NCBI GenBank assembly: GCA_023415835.1
Contig: JAEZJK010000085.1
Span: 1 to 25,452, forward strand
DNA: 25,452 nt
Reading direction: 5' to 3'
Source: Bacillota bacterium
GTDB lineage: Bacteria; Bacillota; UBA4882; UBA8346
In this document: positions 15,568 to 23,276 of the stretch, piece by piece
Layout of the letters: each line of letters opens with the position of its first letter
How positions within the stretch are numbered: position 1 is the stretch's first letter
Made by a program: the position numbers and the translations under genes
The notes under the pieces: generated by a model
Seen by the model: the letters and a program-made list of their open reading frames with translations, nothing else
What the model was told of the DNA's origin: nothing
Database searches by the model: none

Positions 15568-16221
15568 ATGACTAACCAAAAAGTATTGGTTCTAGGCGAC
15601 TACACCAACTTTCAATACCATCCTTTTGCTCCTTTCGCTCAAGTTTTGGAGGAACTGCTATCCGATAGGGGACTGGCACTTAAGTTTACCGAGGACCGAA
15701 ATGAGTTGGAGATTAAAAATCTCTCCCAATACGATGCCTTGATCACTTATGACGAGTCATGGGATCAATTTTTACCGCCAACACAGATGCAGAGCCTGTT
15801 GGATTTTACCGCTTCCGGGAAGCGGATCTTCGGGATCCATTGCGGGATTTCATATGCTAATCCCGAGTATTACCAGTTATTTGGGGCTCAGTTCATCGGG
15901 CATCCGCCGTTTCAAGAAATCTCCGTCAAAATCAGCAGGGAAGATCACCCGTTAATCAGAGGCCTGGTTGACTTCCAAATTGAAGATGAACTATACATGT
16001 TCAAGTTTGCCGAATTTTCACAACTCAAAGTGTTAATGGAAGGCGAGTTTGAAGGAAAAGAGTATCCCTTGGCATGGGAAAAGCCGGCCGGGGCAGGAGC
16101 TTTGTTAGACCTGGCATTAGGACACGATCATCGCGTTTTTGGAAACAAGATGTTTCAAACAGCACTGTTAAACGGTGCCCTTTGGGCAACTCAGCGGTGG
16201 ATTATGAATAGTGAACAATAA
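15568..16221 (+). CDS. ThuA-domain protein (glutamine-amidotransferase-like fold)
   Basis: A 217-residue soluble protein of the ThuA family, last gene of the operon. The pattern matches ThuA: LVLGDYTNFQYHPFAPF at the start, 'Y-D-A-L-I-x-Y-x-x-S' in the middle, FGIHCGISYANPEYYQLFG where relatives have a G-[IL]-H motif, then GHPPF, ISREDHPLIRGL and DELYMF. ThuA is linked to trehalose and related disaccharide use, and members are often paired with sugar dehydrogenases or ABC importers; the chemistry is not settled. Its place directly after MalF/MalG supports a role in handling an imported sugar. The ribosome binding site is TGGAGGC, 7 bases before ATG 15568. Confidence 0.85.
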   Translation: MTNQKVLVLGDYTNFQYHPFAPFAQVLEELLSDRGLALKFTEDRNELEIKNLSQYDALITYDESWDQFLPPTQMQSLLDFTASGKRIFGIHCGISYANPEYYQLFGAQFIGHPPFQEISVKISREDHPLIRGLVDFQIEDELYMFKFAEFSQLKVLMEGEFEGKEYPLAWEKPAGAGALLDLALGHDHRVFGNKMFQTALLNGALWATQRWIMNSEQ

Positions 16222-16374
16222 AAACCCTGTTAAACGTAATTGGCCATATTAACTGATAAGCATGAAGGTTTTAAAACCGTAATCCGTTTTTGATCGCTCT
16301 ATCTCTATCAGCATATTGCAATTGATTGTGATTAAATTGCTGGCAAAAAAAGACTTTTATTAGAATTGTCACAA

Positions 16375-16413
16375 AAAATCCTTGGGAGTATTATACTATC
16401 TCCCAAGGATTTT
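16375..16413 (-). terminator. Strong intrinsic terminator of the lipoprotein gene
   Basis: A perfect 14-bp stem (16375-16388 with 16400-16413) with an 11-base loop. On the minus strand it is followed by TTTTTTG, so it ends the lipoprotein transcript. On the plus strand it may also help stop read-through from the eight-gene operon. The 153 bases between the ThuA stop and this hairpin hold no other clear signal. Confidence 0.85.
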
Positions 16414-16456
16414 GAGGTAAACTGTTATCTCCCATTTCATAAAAATGACTTTTTAA

Positions 16457-17752
16457 TTAGTTGATTTTAATTAGTTCAACAACTTTCTCATTAATTTCCC
16501 TGTTGAAAATTTTTGGTACGTTGTTTTCATCGATGGTCCCGAATACAATTTGGCTGTTATTCATATCTAAAGCGTTAAAAGTTACCTTATTATCATTCGA
16601 GACAACCATTTTATAAATGCGGTAATTTTTACATAAGATTTGACATGCATCAGTTGTGGAATTTACTTTTAGAAGACAATTTATTTCCCCTTCAGTGCTA
16701 TTGACAAGGCCTGCAATATAATAATAATCATTTGTTGAAACGGCTGTTTCTACTGAACTTACTGTATTGGACAAACTAATTGTCTTTGGGTTTGGATACA
16801 CCTCCGATATATTTCCTCGATCATCGATAATAATCATTCTGTTATTAGTCTTAAACAAATAACTGACACCTTGCTGTAGTGATCCAATCTCAGAACCGGA
16901 ACTTGCATAAGTGATATTTGATCCATTGATTGTAACTTTTTGAATCAGATAACCACCCGATTCGTGGCTAATATTATTGTTTGATATATAATAGAAATTA
17001 TCGTCCGGAGCTTTCCAGTAGCACATAACGTCACTAATACTTTTAGCTGTGCCTGTGGCGGCTGAAATAATTGTACCGTTCCAATTGAATCCCGAATAAA
17101 AAATATTGCCCGCGCTATCACCAGTAAAACTATTAACACTATCTACAAATTGCGAAACGGTTTCAGCAGTTAAGTGGTTTGGATCTTGAACATTAATTTT
17201 TTTAACTTGACTATTTGCTAAATAAAATAAATTTCCAAAATCATCTGTAAATACTTCCGGAACATTTCTGAAGTAATAATTGTATCCTGAGGGATAACCA
17301 ACATTTGAAAGCGAATATACGGAACCAGTCTCTTTTTGGACTAAATATCCATCCCTGTAATTAAACACGACAATTAAATACTTGTCGTCAACATCGTAGA
17401 TATTGGTGGGGTTTAATGACTCAGACCGAACTAGGTTTCCTTGGGCATCATAAGAATCAACTATCTGAATAGCTCCACCATCAGTGATTTTGACTAAAGT
17501 ATTTTCAGAGCCTATATCTTGGGCCCGGATACGGGCAGCCGAGGAGTTCATAATTGTTGAAGATTGTGGTATTGCCGATGTTGGGACGATTGCCAAGGAC
17601 GAAGCATTTTTTAGATCTAGACTGGCAATAGCGCTGGCATCTGAACCTCCATGGCCATCAGAATCTCCGGGAGGGGGATTGCCTCCGCCTCCGCATGAAG
17701 TGCAAATAAAAATGACTAAAACCAAAAAGATAATTAGTTTTATTCCTTTCAT
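16457..17752 (-). CDS. Secreted lipoprotein of unknown function, propeller-like
   Basis: A 431-residue protein. ATG 17752 is chosen because GGAGGT lies 7 bases ahead, although the frame opens at 17767. The N-terminus is a lipoprotein signal: basic start, hydrophobic core and FICTSC, with Cys20 the probable lipidated residue followed by four Gly and a flexible Gly/Pro/Asp/Ser linker to about residue 45. The rest is beta-rich with repeated short motifs (DDKYLIVVFN, DDFGNLFYL, DSAGNIFYSG, DDNFYYISN, DDRGNISEV), which suggests a beta-propeller related to NHL or DUF5050-type repeats. A binding or sensing role outside the membrane is likely; no enzyme motif is seen. The divergence in style from its neighbours is slight. 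It lies downstream of the two-component genes but behind a terminator, so it has its own promoter. Confidence 0.75.
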   Translation of the reverse strand: MKGIKLIIFLVLVIFICTSCGGGGNPPPGDSDGHGGSDASAIASLDLKNASSLAIVPTSAIPQSSTIMNSSAARIRAQDIGSENTLVKITDGGAIQIVDSYDAQGNLVRSESLNPTNIYDVDDKYLIVVFNYRDGYLVQKETGSVYSLSNVGYPSGYNYYFRNVPEVFTDDFGNLFYLANSQVKKINVQDPNHLTAETVSQFVDSVNSFTGDSAGNIFYSGFNWNGTIISAATGTAKSISDVMCYWKAPDDNFYYISNNNISHESGGYLIQKVTINGSNITYASSGSEIGSLQQGVSYLFKTNNRMIIIDDRGNISEVYPNPKTISLSNTVSSVETAVSTNDYYYIAGLVNSTEGEINCLLKVNSTTDACQILCKNYRIYKMVVSNDNKVTFNALDMNNSQIVFGTIDENNVPKIFNREINEKVVELIKIN

Positions 17753-17809
17753 TAAACATACCTCCATTCATTATTATTTAAGGTTTTTATGTTGCACCGC
17801 TTTGTATTG

Positions 17810-17838
17810 TTTATTTCCACAGATAAATTGTACATCAA
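17810..17838 (-). promoter_or_regulatory. Candidate promoter of the lipoprotein gene
   Basis: TTGATG (17838-17833) and AATAAA (17815-17810) are separated by exactly 17 bases and lie between the upstream terminator and the lipoprotein start. Each hexamer matches the sigma-A consensus at four of six places. Confidence 0.3.
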
Positions 17839-17849
17839 TAATAAATAAA

Positions 17850-17876
17850 AAAAGTTCTAAATAGTATAGAACTTTT
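17850..17876 (-). terminator. Intrinsic terminator after the response regulator gene
   Basis: AAAAGTTCTA at 17850-17859 pairs perfectly with TAGAACTTTT at 17867-17876, 7-base loop, and on the minus strand runs on into T-rich TTTATTTATT. It separates the two-component transcript from the lipoprotein gene. Confidence 0.7.
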
Positions 17877-17952
17877 AAGTAAAAGTACGAACTTCTCTAG
17901 AACTACTCTCAAGAACATATTTAAATTAGCTTTTTAGGATTGTTATTCCGGT

Positions 17953-18579
17953 TTATAATTGCAACTCCATTTGTTTGACTTTTTCCACAGCTTCCTTGCA
18001 ATTCTTCGCATTTAATTTTTTTAAAATACTGTTTATTTGATTTTTTAAGGTGCTTTCAGCTTTATTCAATTTTACCATTAAGCTTGATGGAGTAAAACCT
18101 TGTTCTAGGTATGAAAAGATTTCCCTTTCGGATAAAGTGAGGGTAGCCAAGGTTTTTTCTTTATTGAGCCTTAAATAATCCTTTAATAACAATTGATACG
18201 GGGTATTATCATTCATGGCCGCGCGAATCGCATCGGGAATCTTCTCGTAATCCATCTTGTAAATTATATTGATAGCCCCGGCAATAAAAGAATTAGTTAC
18301 TATTTTTACTTCATCAAGTGAAGTGACCATTATTATTTTAGCTTTTTTGATACCGCTAATCTCTAATGTGGCATATATTCCATCGTATTTGTTGCCGGAA
18401 AGGTTAATATCCATCAGAATTACATCAAAATCAACAGTCTTTGCGATTTGAACCGCTTCATTCTTGTTAGTAGCGGTGGCGCAAACAAAGAAGTCGGGAT
18501 GGCTGTTTAAAAAGACGGAGAGTGGTTTCACCCATCCGGGATCGTCATCGACAATAAATATTTTGCAAATGTTGCCCAT
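17953..18579 (-). CDS. Response regulator, receiver domain plus NarL/LuxR-like helix-turn-helix
   Basis: A 208-residue regulator. The receiver domain (residues about 4-118) has the acidic pocket in IVDDDP, the phosphorylatable Asp57 in VILMDIN, Thr86 in MVTS and Lys108 in IYKMD. Residues about 142-205 form a NarL-type output domain opening with TLSEREIFSYLEQGFTPSSL, where the recognition helix region is ESTLKNQINSILKKL. Phosphorylation by the kinase encoded directly upstream should switch DNA binding. Its targets are not visible. The start is ATG 18579, given AAGGATGG upstream; an ATG three codons earlier is too close to that site. It follows the kinase gene by 32 bases and ends at its own terminator. 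Confidence 0.9.
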   Translation of the reverse strand: MGNICKIFIVDDDPGWVKPLSVFLNSHPDFFVCATATNKNEAVQIAKTVDFDVILMDINLSGNKYDGIYATLEISGIKKAKIIMVTSLDEVKIVTNSFIAGAINIIYKMDYEKIPDAIRAAMNDNTPYQLLLKDYLRLNKEKTLATLTLSEREIFSYLEQGFTPSSLMVKLNKAESTLKNQINSILKKLNAKNCKEAVEKVKQMELQL

Positions 18580-18611
18580 GATATCCATCCTTCGGCTGAA
18601 ATTTTATCTGG

Positions 18612-20069
18612 TTAAGATACTAATTTAGTTATTGGAAATTTAAGCAATACAGCCGTTCCATGGTTGATTTCGCTTTGTACTTCTATGGTTCCGCCGCTTT
18701 TTTGGAGCACATTCAAACTATAAGGCAAACCCAACCCAAAATTATTATCCGGATGTTTAGTTGAAAAAAAAGGTTCAAAAATACATGGGAGGAGCTCCTT
18801 GTCAATACCGGAACCATTATCGCGAATTTCTACTATTATTTGTTTTTTTCTCCATTTAGATTCCACATTGATCCGTCCGGTTTTAGAGCTGGGAATTGCT
18901 TCGATGGCATTTCTAAAGATATTAGACATAACTTCGTCTAGGTGAACTTTGTCGGCTAAAAGGATAATTTCGGGATCGACTTTATTATTGATCTCAATAT
19001 CGCGGTTTTGAAATAACGGCTTAATCTCACTTAAGGAATGTTCAATAACATTCCTTAAATTACACGGTTCTTCTATTAAAACAATCGCTTTCGTTTTTTC
19101 TTGAATGCGCGACATCATGTTAAATATATGATTAAATGAGTCGTCAATTATTTGCAGGCTATCGGTGGTAATCTGGTTGGGTTCAATATATGATTCAATA
19201 TTATTGATGCATATTTTTACCTTGGCAACTTCGTTCTTAAGGGAATGATTTAGCATATTAGTCCCCAAGGTGGCTATTTTCATTTGATTATTAATATTAA
19301 AAGCATCGATCTTGATACCTAAAACACCGTATTTGGCCGCTAATAAAATAAAACCGAGCAAGGTAAAAATCCCGATGGTATCGTTACAGTACGCTAAAGA
19401 TTTTCCAAGTAATCCATAAACCGGTCCGATATAATTAATAATAAATAATAGCGATGCAAGCGGAACTAATAATATACAAGTTAGAAGCCTTTGTTCTTTG
19501 ATATACGGATCTTTCGCCCTTACAGCCCCGTAAATCAAGAGATAATCAGATAAAAAAAAGTATGGAACGGCCAATAAGCATACATGCCATAATGGTGGTT
19601 GAAATATGGGGTGAATCGGGAAAAAGACGTACATAGATACTATTGGAAGCAATAATACTGAAAATATTATATACATTACCCATTTACGCTTTAATATTAA
19701 GATCTCCGAATAATAAATGCTAAAAATCAATAATAAATAGGGAGCGCCATAATAAGCCAATGAATTGAGAATTCCGGCGGCCAGCTTAATTGTATCCCTA
19801 AAATCCTGGTTAATGTTTGAAGAGGTGATTGGAATAACTTGATATAAGATCACATCAGCCAAACCGCCGCATCCGACAAAAAAAGCCATTAAACCGCTTA
19901 AACGGATCGCGTTATTTCGCGGATTGGTTACAATTAAAATAATGGCAAATATCCATAACAAAATGCAAAAGATTAAAATTTTTGATACACTCCATTTTCT
20001 TAAGGAATAAGTTCTGGTTTGAAATTTTATTATTAATACCAGTTTACCATAAAAATATAATAATAACAA
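18612..20069 (-). CDS. Membrane sensor histidine kinase with a multi-span N-terminal domain
   Basis: A 485-residue kinase. About eight hydrophobic spans fill residues 28-255, with no extracellular loop of any size, so the sensor is buried in the membrane like 7TM or LytS/ComD-type sensors. A dimerisation and phosphoacceptor helix carries His275 (MLNHSLKNEVAKVK), where the H-box lacks the usual E after H and reads H-S-L-K-N-E. The ATPase domain has the N box (FRNAIEA, Asn387), G1 DNGSGI (417-422), FEPFFSTK and GLGL (445-448). The protein should phosphorylate the response regulator encoded next. The TTG start at 20069 is weak: no ribosome binding site is seen and a possible -10 box overlaps it, so the true start may be a little downstream. 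Confidence 0.88.
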   Translation of the reverse strand: MLLLYFYGKLVLIIKFQTRTYSLRKWSVSKILIFCILLWIFAIILIVTNPRNNAIRLSGLMAFFVGCGGLADVILYQVIPITSSNINQDFRDTIKLAAGILNSLAYYGAPYLLLIFSIYYSEILILKRKWVMYIIFSVLLLPIVSMYVFFPIHPIFQPPLWHVCLLAVPYFFLSDYLLIYGAVRAKDPYIKEQRLLTCILLVPLASLLFIINYIGPVYGLLGKSLAYCNDTIGIFTLLGFILLAAKYGVLGIKIDAFNINNQMKIATLGTNMLNHSLKNEVAKVKICINNIESYIEPNQITTDSLQIIDDSFNHIFNMMSRIQEKTKAIVLIEEPCNLRNVIEHSLSEIKPLFQNRDIEINNKVDPEIILLADKVHLDEVMSNIFRNAIEAIPSSKTGRINVESKWRKKQIIVEIRDNGSGIDKELLPCIFEPFFSTKHPDNNFGLGLPYSLNVLQKSGGTIEVQSEINHGTAVLLKFPITKLVS

Positions 20070-20132
20070 ATATAGTATTTATTGAAAGGTTTTTCATCTT
20101 ATTTACCGGTTCCAATGGGATATGATTGATGT

Positions 20133-20350
20133 TCACCAATTCATTACGTTGCCCGAATAGTCGTAGTAGATCCCCTCATCCAAACCCCATTGCCTTTGGG
20201 TAAGGTTATAAATACCTTCAGCGTCTTCTTCGGGAGCAATATCCGCTTTTTCCCCGCCCATATCCGTCCGCATCCAGCCGGGATGAACGGCTAAGATTTT
20301 AATACCACGCGGTTTTAAATAGTTTTGCATTATTTTGGATTGCATGTTCA
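20133..20350 (-). pseudogene. C-terminal remnant of a short-chain dehydrogenase/reductase
   Basis: About 70 residues match the end of an SDR protein: NMQSKIMQNYLKPRGIKILA, then VHPGWMRTDMGG, and a tail ending YYDYSGNVMNW. The Rossmann GxxxGxG motif and the YxxxK active site, which occupy the first two thirds of a normal SDR, are absent. Upstream in the same frame the sequence (ITERLKRW and before) does not look like SDR. It begins only about 28 bases after the stop of the cysteine-rich gene, so a deletion has removed the front of the gene. Any product would be catalytically dead. Confidence 0.7.
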
Positions 20351-20377
20351 ATGGTATCCATCTCTTCAACCTTTCTG

Positions 20378-20848
20378 TTATTGAAATTGATATTTTTTTA
20401 AACGTTCCCATAACCCGATCTGATTTCCCCATTGCTTGATCAAGGTTTGCCCTTCGGGAGTATGCCAATCCTTTTCAAGATCAAGGTGGCATTGTTGTCC
20501 CAACCCGGTATGATCATGGTGGCAAAAACGGCACTCCAGCGGCATAAAGCCGGTTCCATACAATTCACAGAGACTGTTTTTTAGAAAATTACATCCTCGG
20601 TTCGCGTAAACATTTAAAGCGATACCTCCTTCGCAGCCTTTAAAGGCAGGGGAAAGCACGCCGAAAGTCAGCTCCGGAGCGATCTCCAACATCATCCGGT
20701 TAGCGTAGCCAGCCTTGATGGCTGCGGACGCTTCTTTCACACTCCACCAGCCGGGGCGCAGGCAATATCCTAAACAGATATCGCAACTACAAGAAGGAGA
20801 AGGGGGGTATTTTTCCCAAAGTGTTAATGGTTTCTTTTTCTGCTTCAT
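20378..20848 (-). CDS. Conserved cysteine-rich protein, probable metal-binding
   Basis: A 156-residue cytoplasmic-looking protein with ten cysteines: C20, C22, C25 and C29 near the start (CSCDICLGYC), then C72, C86, C94, C106, C109 and C120. The stretch LRPGWWSVKEASAAIKAGYA and the later SPAFKGCEGG are familiar from conserved hypothetical proteins of anaerobic Bacillota related to the YkgJ-type zinc/iron-chelating fold, but I cannot give it a family number. An iron-sulfur or zinc site is likely from Cys spacing. The start is ATG 20848 with AGAGGTGG 7 bases upstream. Its last residues border the SDR remnant. The 187 bases upstream contain no gene. Confidence 0.6.
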   Translation of the reverse strand: MKQKKKPLTLWEKYPPSPSCSCDICLGYCLRPGWWSVKEASAAIKAGYANRMMLEIAPELTFGVLSPAFKGCEGGIALNVYANRGCNFLKNSLCELYGTGFMPLECRFCHHDHTGLGQQCHLDLEKDWHTPEGQTLIKQWGNQIGLWERLKKYQFQ

Positions 20849-21035
20849 TCGGGGCCACCTCTGAGATTAGGTTTAAGGATCCTTTAATTCCATCAGTTAT
20901 CCAACTGTCTATGAACCAGCAGATCTTGGCAGGGAATTTAATTTTCCCTTTGGGCAGCAACGGGAGAAACCGACGTTTAACTGTCAGTTATGATTTATGC
21001 TGTTAATAAAATAATACTAACTGATTCGATTATCT

Positions 21036-21491
21036 TTATCGGCTTGTCTTTTTTTGTTCTTCGAGATAAGTCGCTACTTCTTTATCATTTAGCTTTCGTA
21101 TTTGCTCATCCTTGACCGGTAGATATTTATCAGATACATATAATGGTTCTAAGCTATTGCATTTTTTACCTGGATTGCTCTTTAAATACTTTAAGAGCTC
21201 CTCTTTTTTGGCATATATTTTATAAGATTTTCTTCCTGATTTTTGATCTTGAATTTCATAGATTCCACATAATCCCTTACTTAATATTTCAGCGCATTTT
21301 AAATATAATTTCGCTATTTCAAGGCTGCTAAAAGGCATAAAACACCGGGCGCGCGATTCGCCTTTAAGGTCGCTACAAATATGACGGCCACAAGTTGAGC
21401 ATATGTACTGCCTATGATTACGCAAACAATGTTCCGGCTCTAATAAAGGTGTTATTCTTGGATTTTCGCTATAACATTCCGGACATTTCAT
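21036..21491 (-). CDS. Zinc-ribbon protein of unknown function
   Basis: A 151-residue small protein. The first 40 residues hold a treble-clef or zinc-ribbon-like set of cysteines (C3-x2-C6, C22, C31-x2-C34, C39) with histidines at 21, 26 and 37. The remaining 110 residues are charged and lysine-rich, with no recognised domain (KIYAKKEELLKYLKSNPGKK). A metal-binding or nucleic-acid-binding role is possible. The start is ATG 21491; TAGGTGG lies about 10 bases upstream. A promoter with a 19-base spacer ends about 30 bases before the start, so it probably has its own control rather than being read only from the iron-sulfur gene upstream. Confidence 0.6.
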   Translation of the reverse strand: MKCPECYSENPRITPLLEPEHCLRNHRQYICSTCGRHICSDLKGESRARCFMPFSSLEIAKLYLKCAEILSKGLCGIYEIQDQKSGRKSYKIYAKKEELLKYLKSNPGKKCNSLEPLYVSDKYLPVKDEQIRKLNDKEVATYLEEQKKTSR

Positions 21492-21520
21492 AAGATAATA
21501 CCACCTAGGTTTTTTACTCT

Positions 21521-21551
21521 ATAATAGGCTCTACAGTTACAGGAGAGTCAA
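21521..21551 (-). promoter_or_regulatory. Promoter of the zinc-ribbon gene with a MerR-type 19-base spacer and internal dyad
   Basis: TTGACT (21551-21546) and TATTAT (21526-21521) each match the sigma-A consensus at five of six places but lie 19 bases apart instead of 17. The spacer is itself an imperfect dyad, CTCT...AGAG ends with seven of nine pairs matching around a central A. Over-long spacers with a dyad are the hallmark of promoters twisted open by MerR-family regulators. The start codon lies about 30 bases downstream of the -10 box. The regulator itself is not in the window. Confidence 0.5.
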
Positions 21552-21630
21552 GAATATCGCAAAAATACCCGATATCTTTCTGTTTTTTTACCATCCCGAC
21601 TTGTTGGGATTCTTATAATTAGTTAATTCT

Positions 21631-22449
21631 TCATGTTTTTAAGCGTTCGTTTGGTGTAAATGCTTTGTCCAGCAGACGGATGGCCCCCTTTTTACAGGCG
21701 CTGCGACAAACCCCGCATCCGTAACATTTTTGAAGATTGATATAACATTTTTGGTTGACAACAGAATATTCTACCGCCCCAAATTGACATAGCCTTTGGC
21801 AGTTGCGGCATCCCACGCAACTCAAGAGGTCGATATCGGCGATATATTCAGCTTTGAACATCACATTCATCAGCTCGGAGCTGATTTGGGTCTTATAGGC
21901 CATGCAGTCATGATCGCAATTACAGATAGCGCCGATAAAGGGGGTCTTGAAGGTCCAGATTGAATGAACTAAACCGTTCCTGTCGAATTCTGCCAATAGT
22001 TGTTGTGCTGCTTCCACTGTCAACGTTTCCAAGGATGATTCTATTTCGGGCCAATGTTTGATTGTGTCCGAGGGATCGATTCCTAATAGCAAACAATACC
22101 GGGCGTTATTTTTACCGGCGGTGACACTCCTGCAGACACAGGGGATACGAGTGATCGATTGCGCCATTTCCACGATTTTAAGCGCATCTTCCAAGGGGAC
22201 TACCTGGCCATAGTGGTTATTTTTGACGCTGATCGTTGCAATTTTTCTGATGAAACGGTAGGCTAAAGGTAATTTTTGCCTACTCCATTCCAACTTCTGA
22301 AGATTCGTATATGTATGGGAACGAAAGTTTTGAACAAAACTTTTGAAATACCTTTGACGGGCCGGATCGGCTAAAAGTTCCTTAGAGTAGTTCTCCATCA
22401 CTTCGTACCACTTTTTTCCCTCACCGTGTTTGGTGCAGAATTCACACAT
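21631..22449 (-). CDS. Bis-4Fe-4S ferredoxin-type protein with extra cysteine motifs
   Basis: A 272-residue protein whose C-terminus has two 4Fe-4S binding motifs: C211, C214, C217, C221 (CVGCRNCQRLC) and C242, C245, C248, C252 (CYGCGVCRSAC), the latter followed by KKGAI rather than the usual P after the last Cys. N-terminal to this are further cysteines: C2 and C5, C104/C106 (IPCVCRS), C119, and C176/C178/C182 (CNCDHDC), which could hold another cluster or metal. The N-terminal helices (about residues 10-90) are not recognised. An electron-transfer or regulatory Fe-S role in an anaerobe fits; no partner oxidoreductase is adjacent except the FAD enzyme upstream. ATG 22449 has AAGGAGTGG ahead, an excellent site. 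The gap to AlkD is 44 bases. Confidence 0.8.
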   Translation of the reverse strand: MCEFCTKHGEGKKWYEVMENYSKELLADPARQRYFKSFVQNFRSHTYTNLQKLEWSRQKLPLAYRFIRKIATISVKNNHYGQVVPLEDALKIVEMAQSITRIPCVCRSVTAGKNNARYCLLLGIDPSDTIKHWPEIESSLETLTVEAAQQLLAEFDRNGLVHSIWTFKTPFIGAICNCDHDCMAYKTQISSELMNVMFKAEYIADIDLLSCVGCRNCQRLCQFGAVEYSVVNQKCYINLQKCYGCGVCRSACKKGAIRLLDKAFTPNERLKT

Positions 22450-22493
22450 GCAACCACTCCTTGAAAAGGATTTTCACTAATCTAGCTATAATC

Positions 22494-23201
22494 TTATTTT
22501 GCCATCGCCTTTGCTTTTAATTCCTTAGGCATTTTTTCAATTGCGTATCGTAAAGCTGTTCGGGGCATGATTGCTTTTTTGGTCATCACATACTCGAATA
22601 TTTCTGGCTGATGAGCCTGACTGGCAGCCTTAAGCATCCAGCCATAACCTTTTTGGACCAGATCGTCTTGGTCTATCAGCAGCAGATCGGCGATATCTAA
22701 AATGTCTTTTAAAAATTTCCCTTCTTTAGCGGGGATGATCAGTGATACGGCGGCCGCCCGGCGCATCCAACGGTTTTCAGACTTAGCCCATTTTTTTAGC
22801 TCCGCCAAATATTCGGGATACATTTCTATGAATGCGCCGATGGTATGATTGCAGAGGGTGTCGCAAGAAGCCCAATTACTCACATAACTATTGACCCATT
22901 TTTCGAAGACTTTAAAATCCTCCGGTTGATAATCTTTACGGAGATAATATGACCAATTGCAAGCGATGAATGATTCCTCAAGGTAGCCGGATTGCCAAAG
23001 CTCTTCGCACAAAGTAAAAATTTCAGCTTTAGGCCTATCTTTGATTATTTTAAAGTATTCGGTTGCAATTTTAGTTACAATCGCGGTTTTGACGCCATGG
23101 AACTTGATTTTTTCCTTAAAATAATTCTGGCTGGTTTTTTTGGTTTGTTCGTCGCTGCTTCGGATTAGTTCTTGGCGGATGGTATCAATGATTACAGTCA
23201 T
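22494..23201 (-). CDS. DNA alkylation repair protein, AlkD-like HEAT-repeat glycosylase
   Basis: A 235-residue all-helical protein of the AlkC/AlkD superfamily, which removes alkylated purines such as 7-methylguanine and 3-methyladenine from DNA without base flipping. Key residues of Bacillus AlkD find counterparts here: W110 and D114 in NWASCDTLCN, R148 in NRWMRRAAAV and W188 in GYGWMLK. Length is normal. It is the stand-alone form, lacking an extra domain. The start is ATG 23201 with AAGAGGC 7-8 bases upstream. It is the third gene on the right-hand minus-strand run, 75 bases after the methyltransferase. Confidence 0.88.
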   Translation of the reverse strand: MTVIIDTIRQELIRSSDEQTKKTSQNYFKEKIKFHGVKTAIVTKIATEYFKIIKDRPKAEIFTLCEELWQSGYLEESFIACNWSYYLRKDYQPEDFKVFEKWVNSYVSNWASCDTLCNHTIGAFIEMYPEYLAELKKWAKSENRWMRRAAAVSLIIPAKEGKFLKDILDIADLLLIDQDDLVQKGYGWMLKAASQAHQPEIFEYVMTKKAIMPRTALRYAIEKMPKELKAKAMAK

Positions 23202-23276
23202 TAGTTTAGCCTCTTTTTCTTAGGGTGTTTAACGGAAGGGGTGGTGATGGTCTGAAAGCCCATTCTACGATAACTA

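Noticed and set aside
16222..16374. GGTTTTAAAACC palindrome after the ThuA gene as an operator or terminator
   Set aside because: A 12-base AT-rich palindrome is likely by chance, and there is no T-run directly after it.
17484..17864. Plus-strand 126-codon open frame opposite the lipoprotein N-terminus
   Set aside because: It mirrors the Gly/Pro-rich linker and signal peptide of the lipoprotein gene, has no start signal, and runs through the terminator hairpin.
20821..21006. Plus-strand open frame opposite the cysteine-rich gene start
   Set aside because: No ribosome binding site, no recognisable domain, and overlaps the 5' end of a well-supported minus-strand gene.
21575..21615. ATCCC/GGGAT hairpin downstream of the 4Fe-4S gene as its terminator
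   Set aside because: The stem is only about 5-6 bp and on the minus strand is followed by A-rich, not T-rich, sequence.
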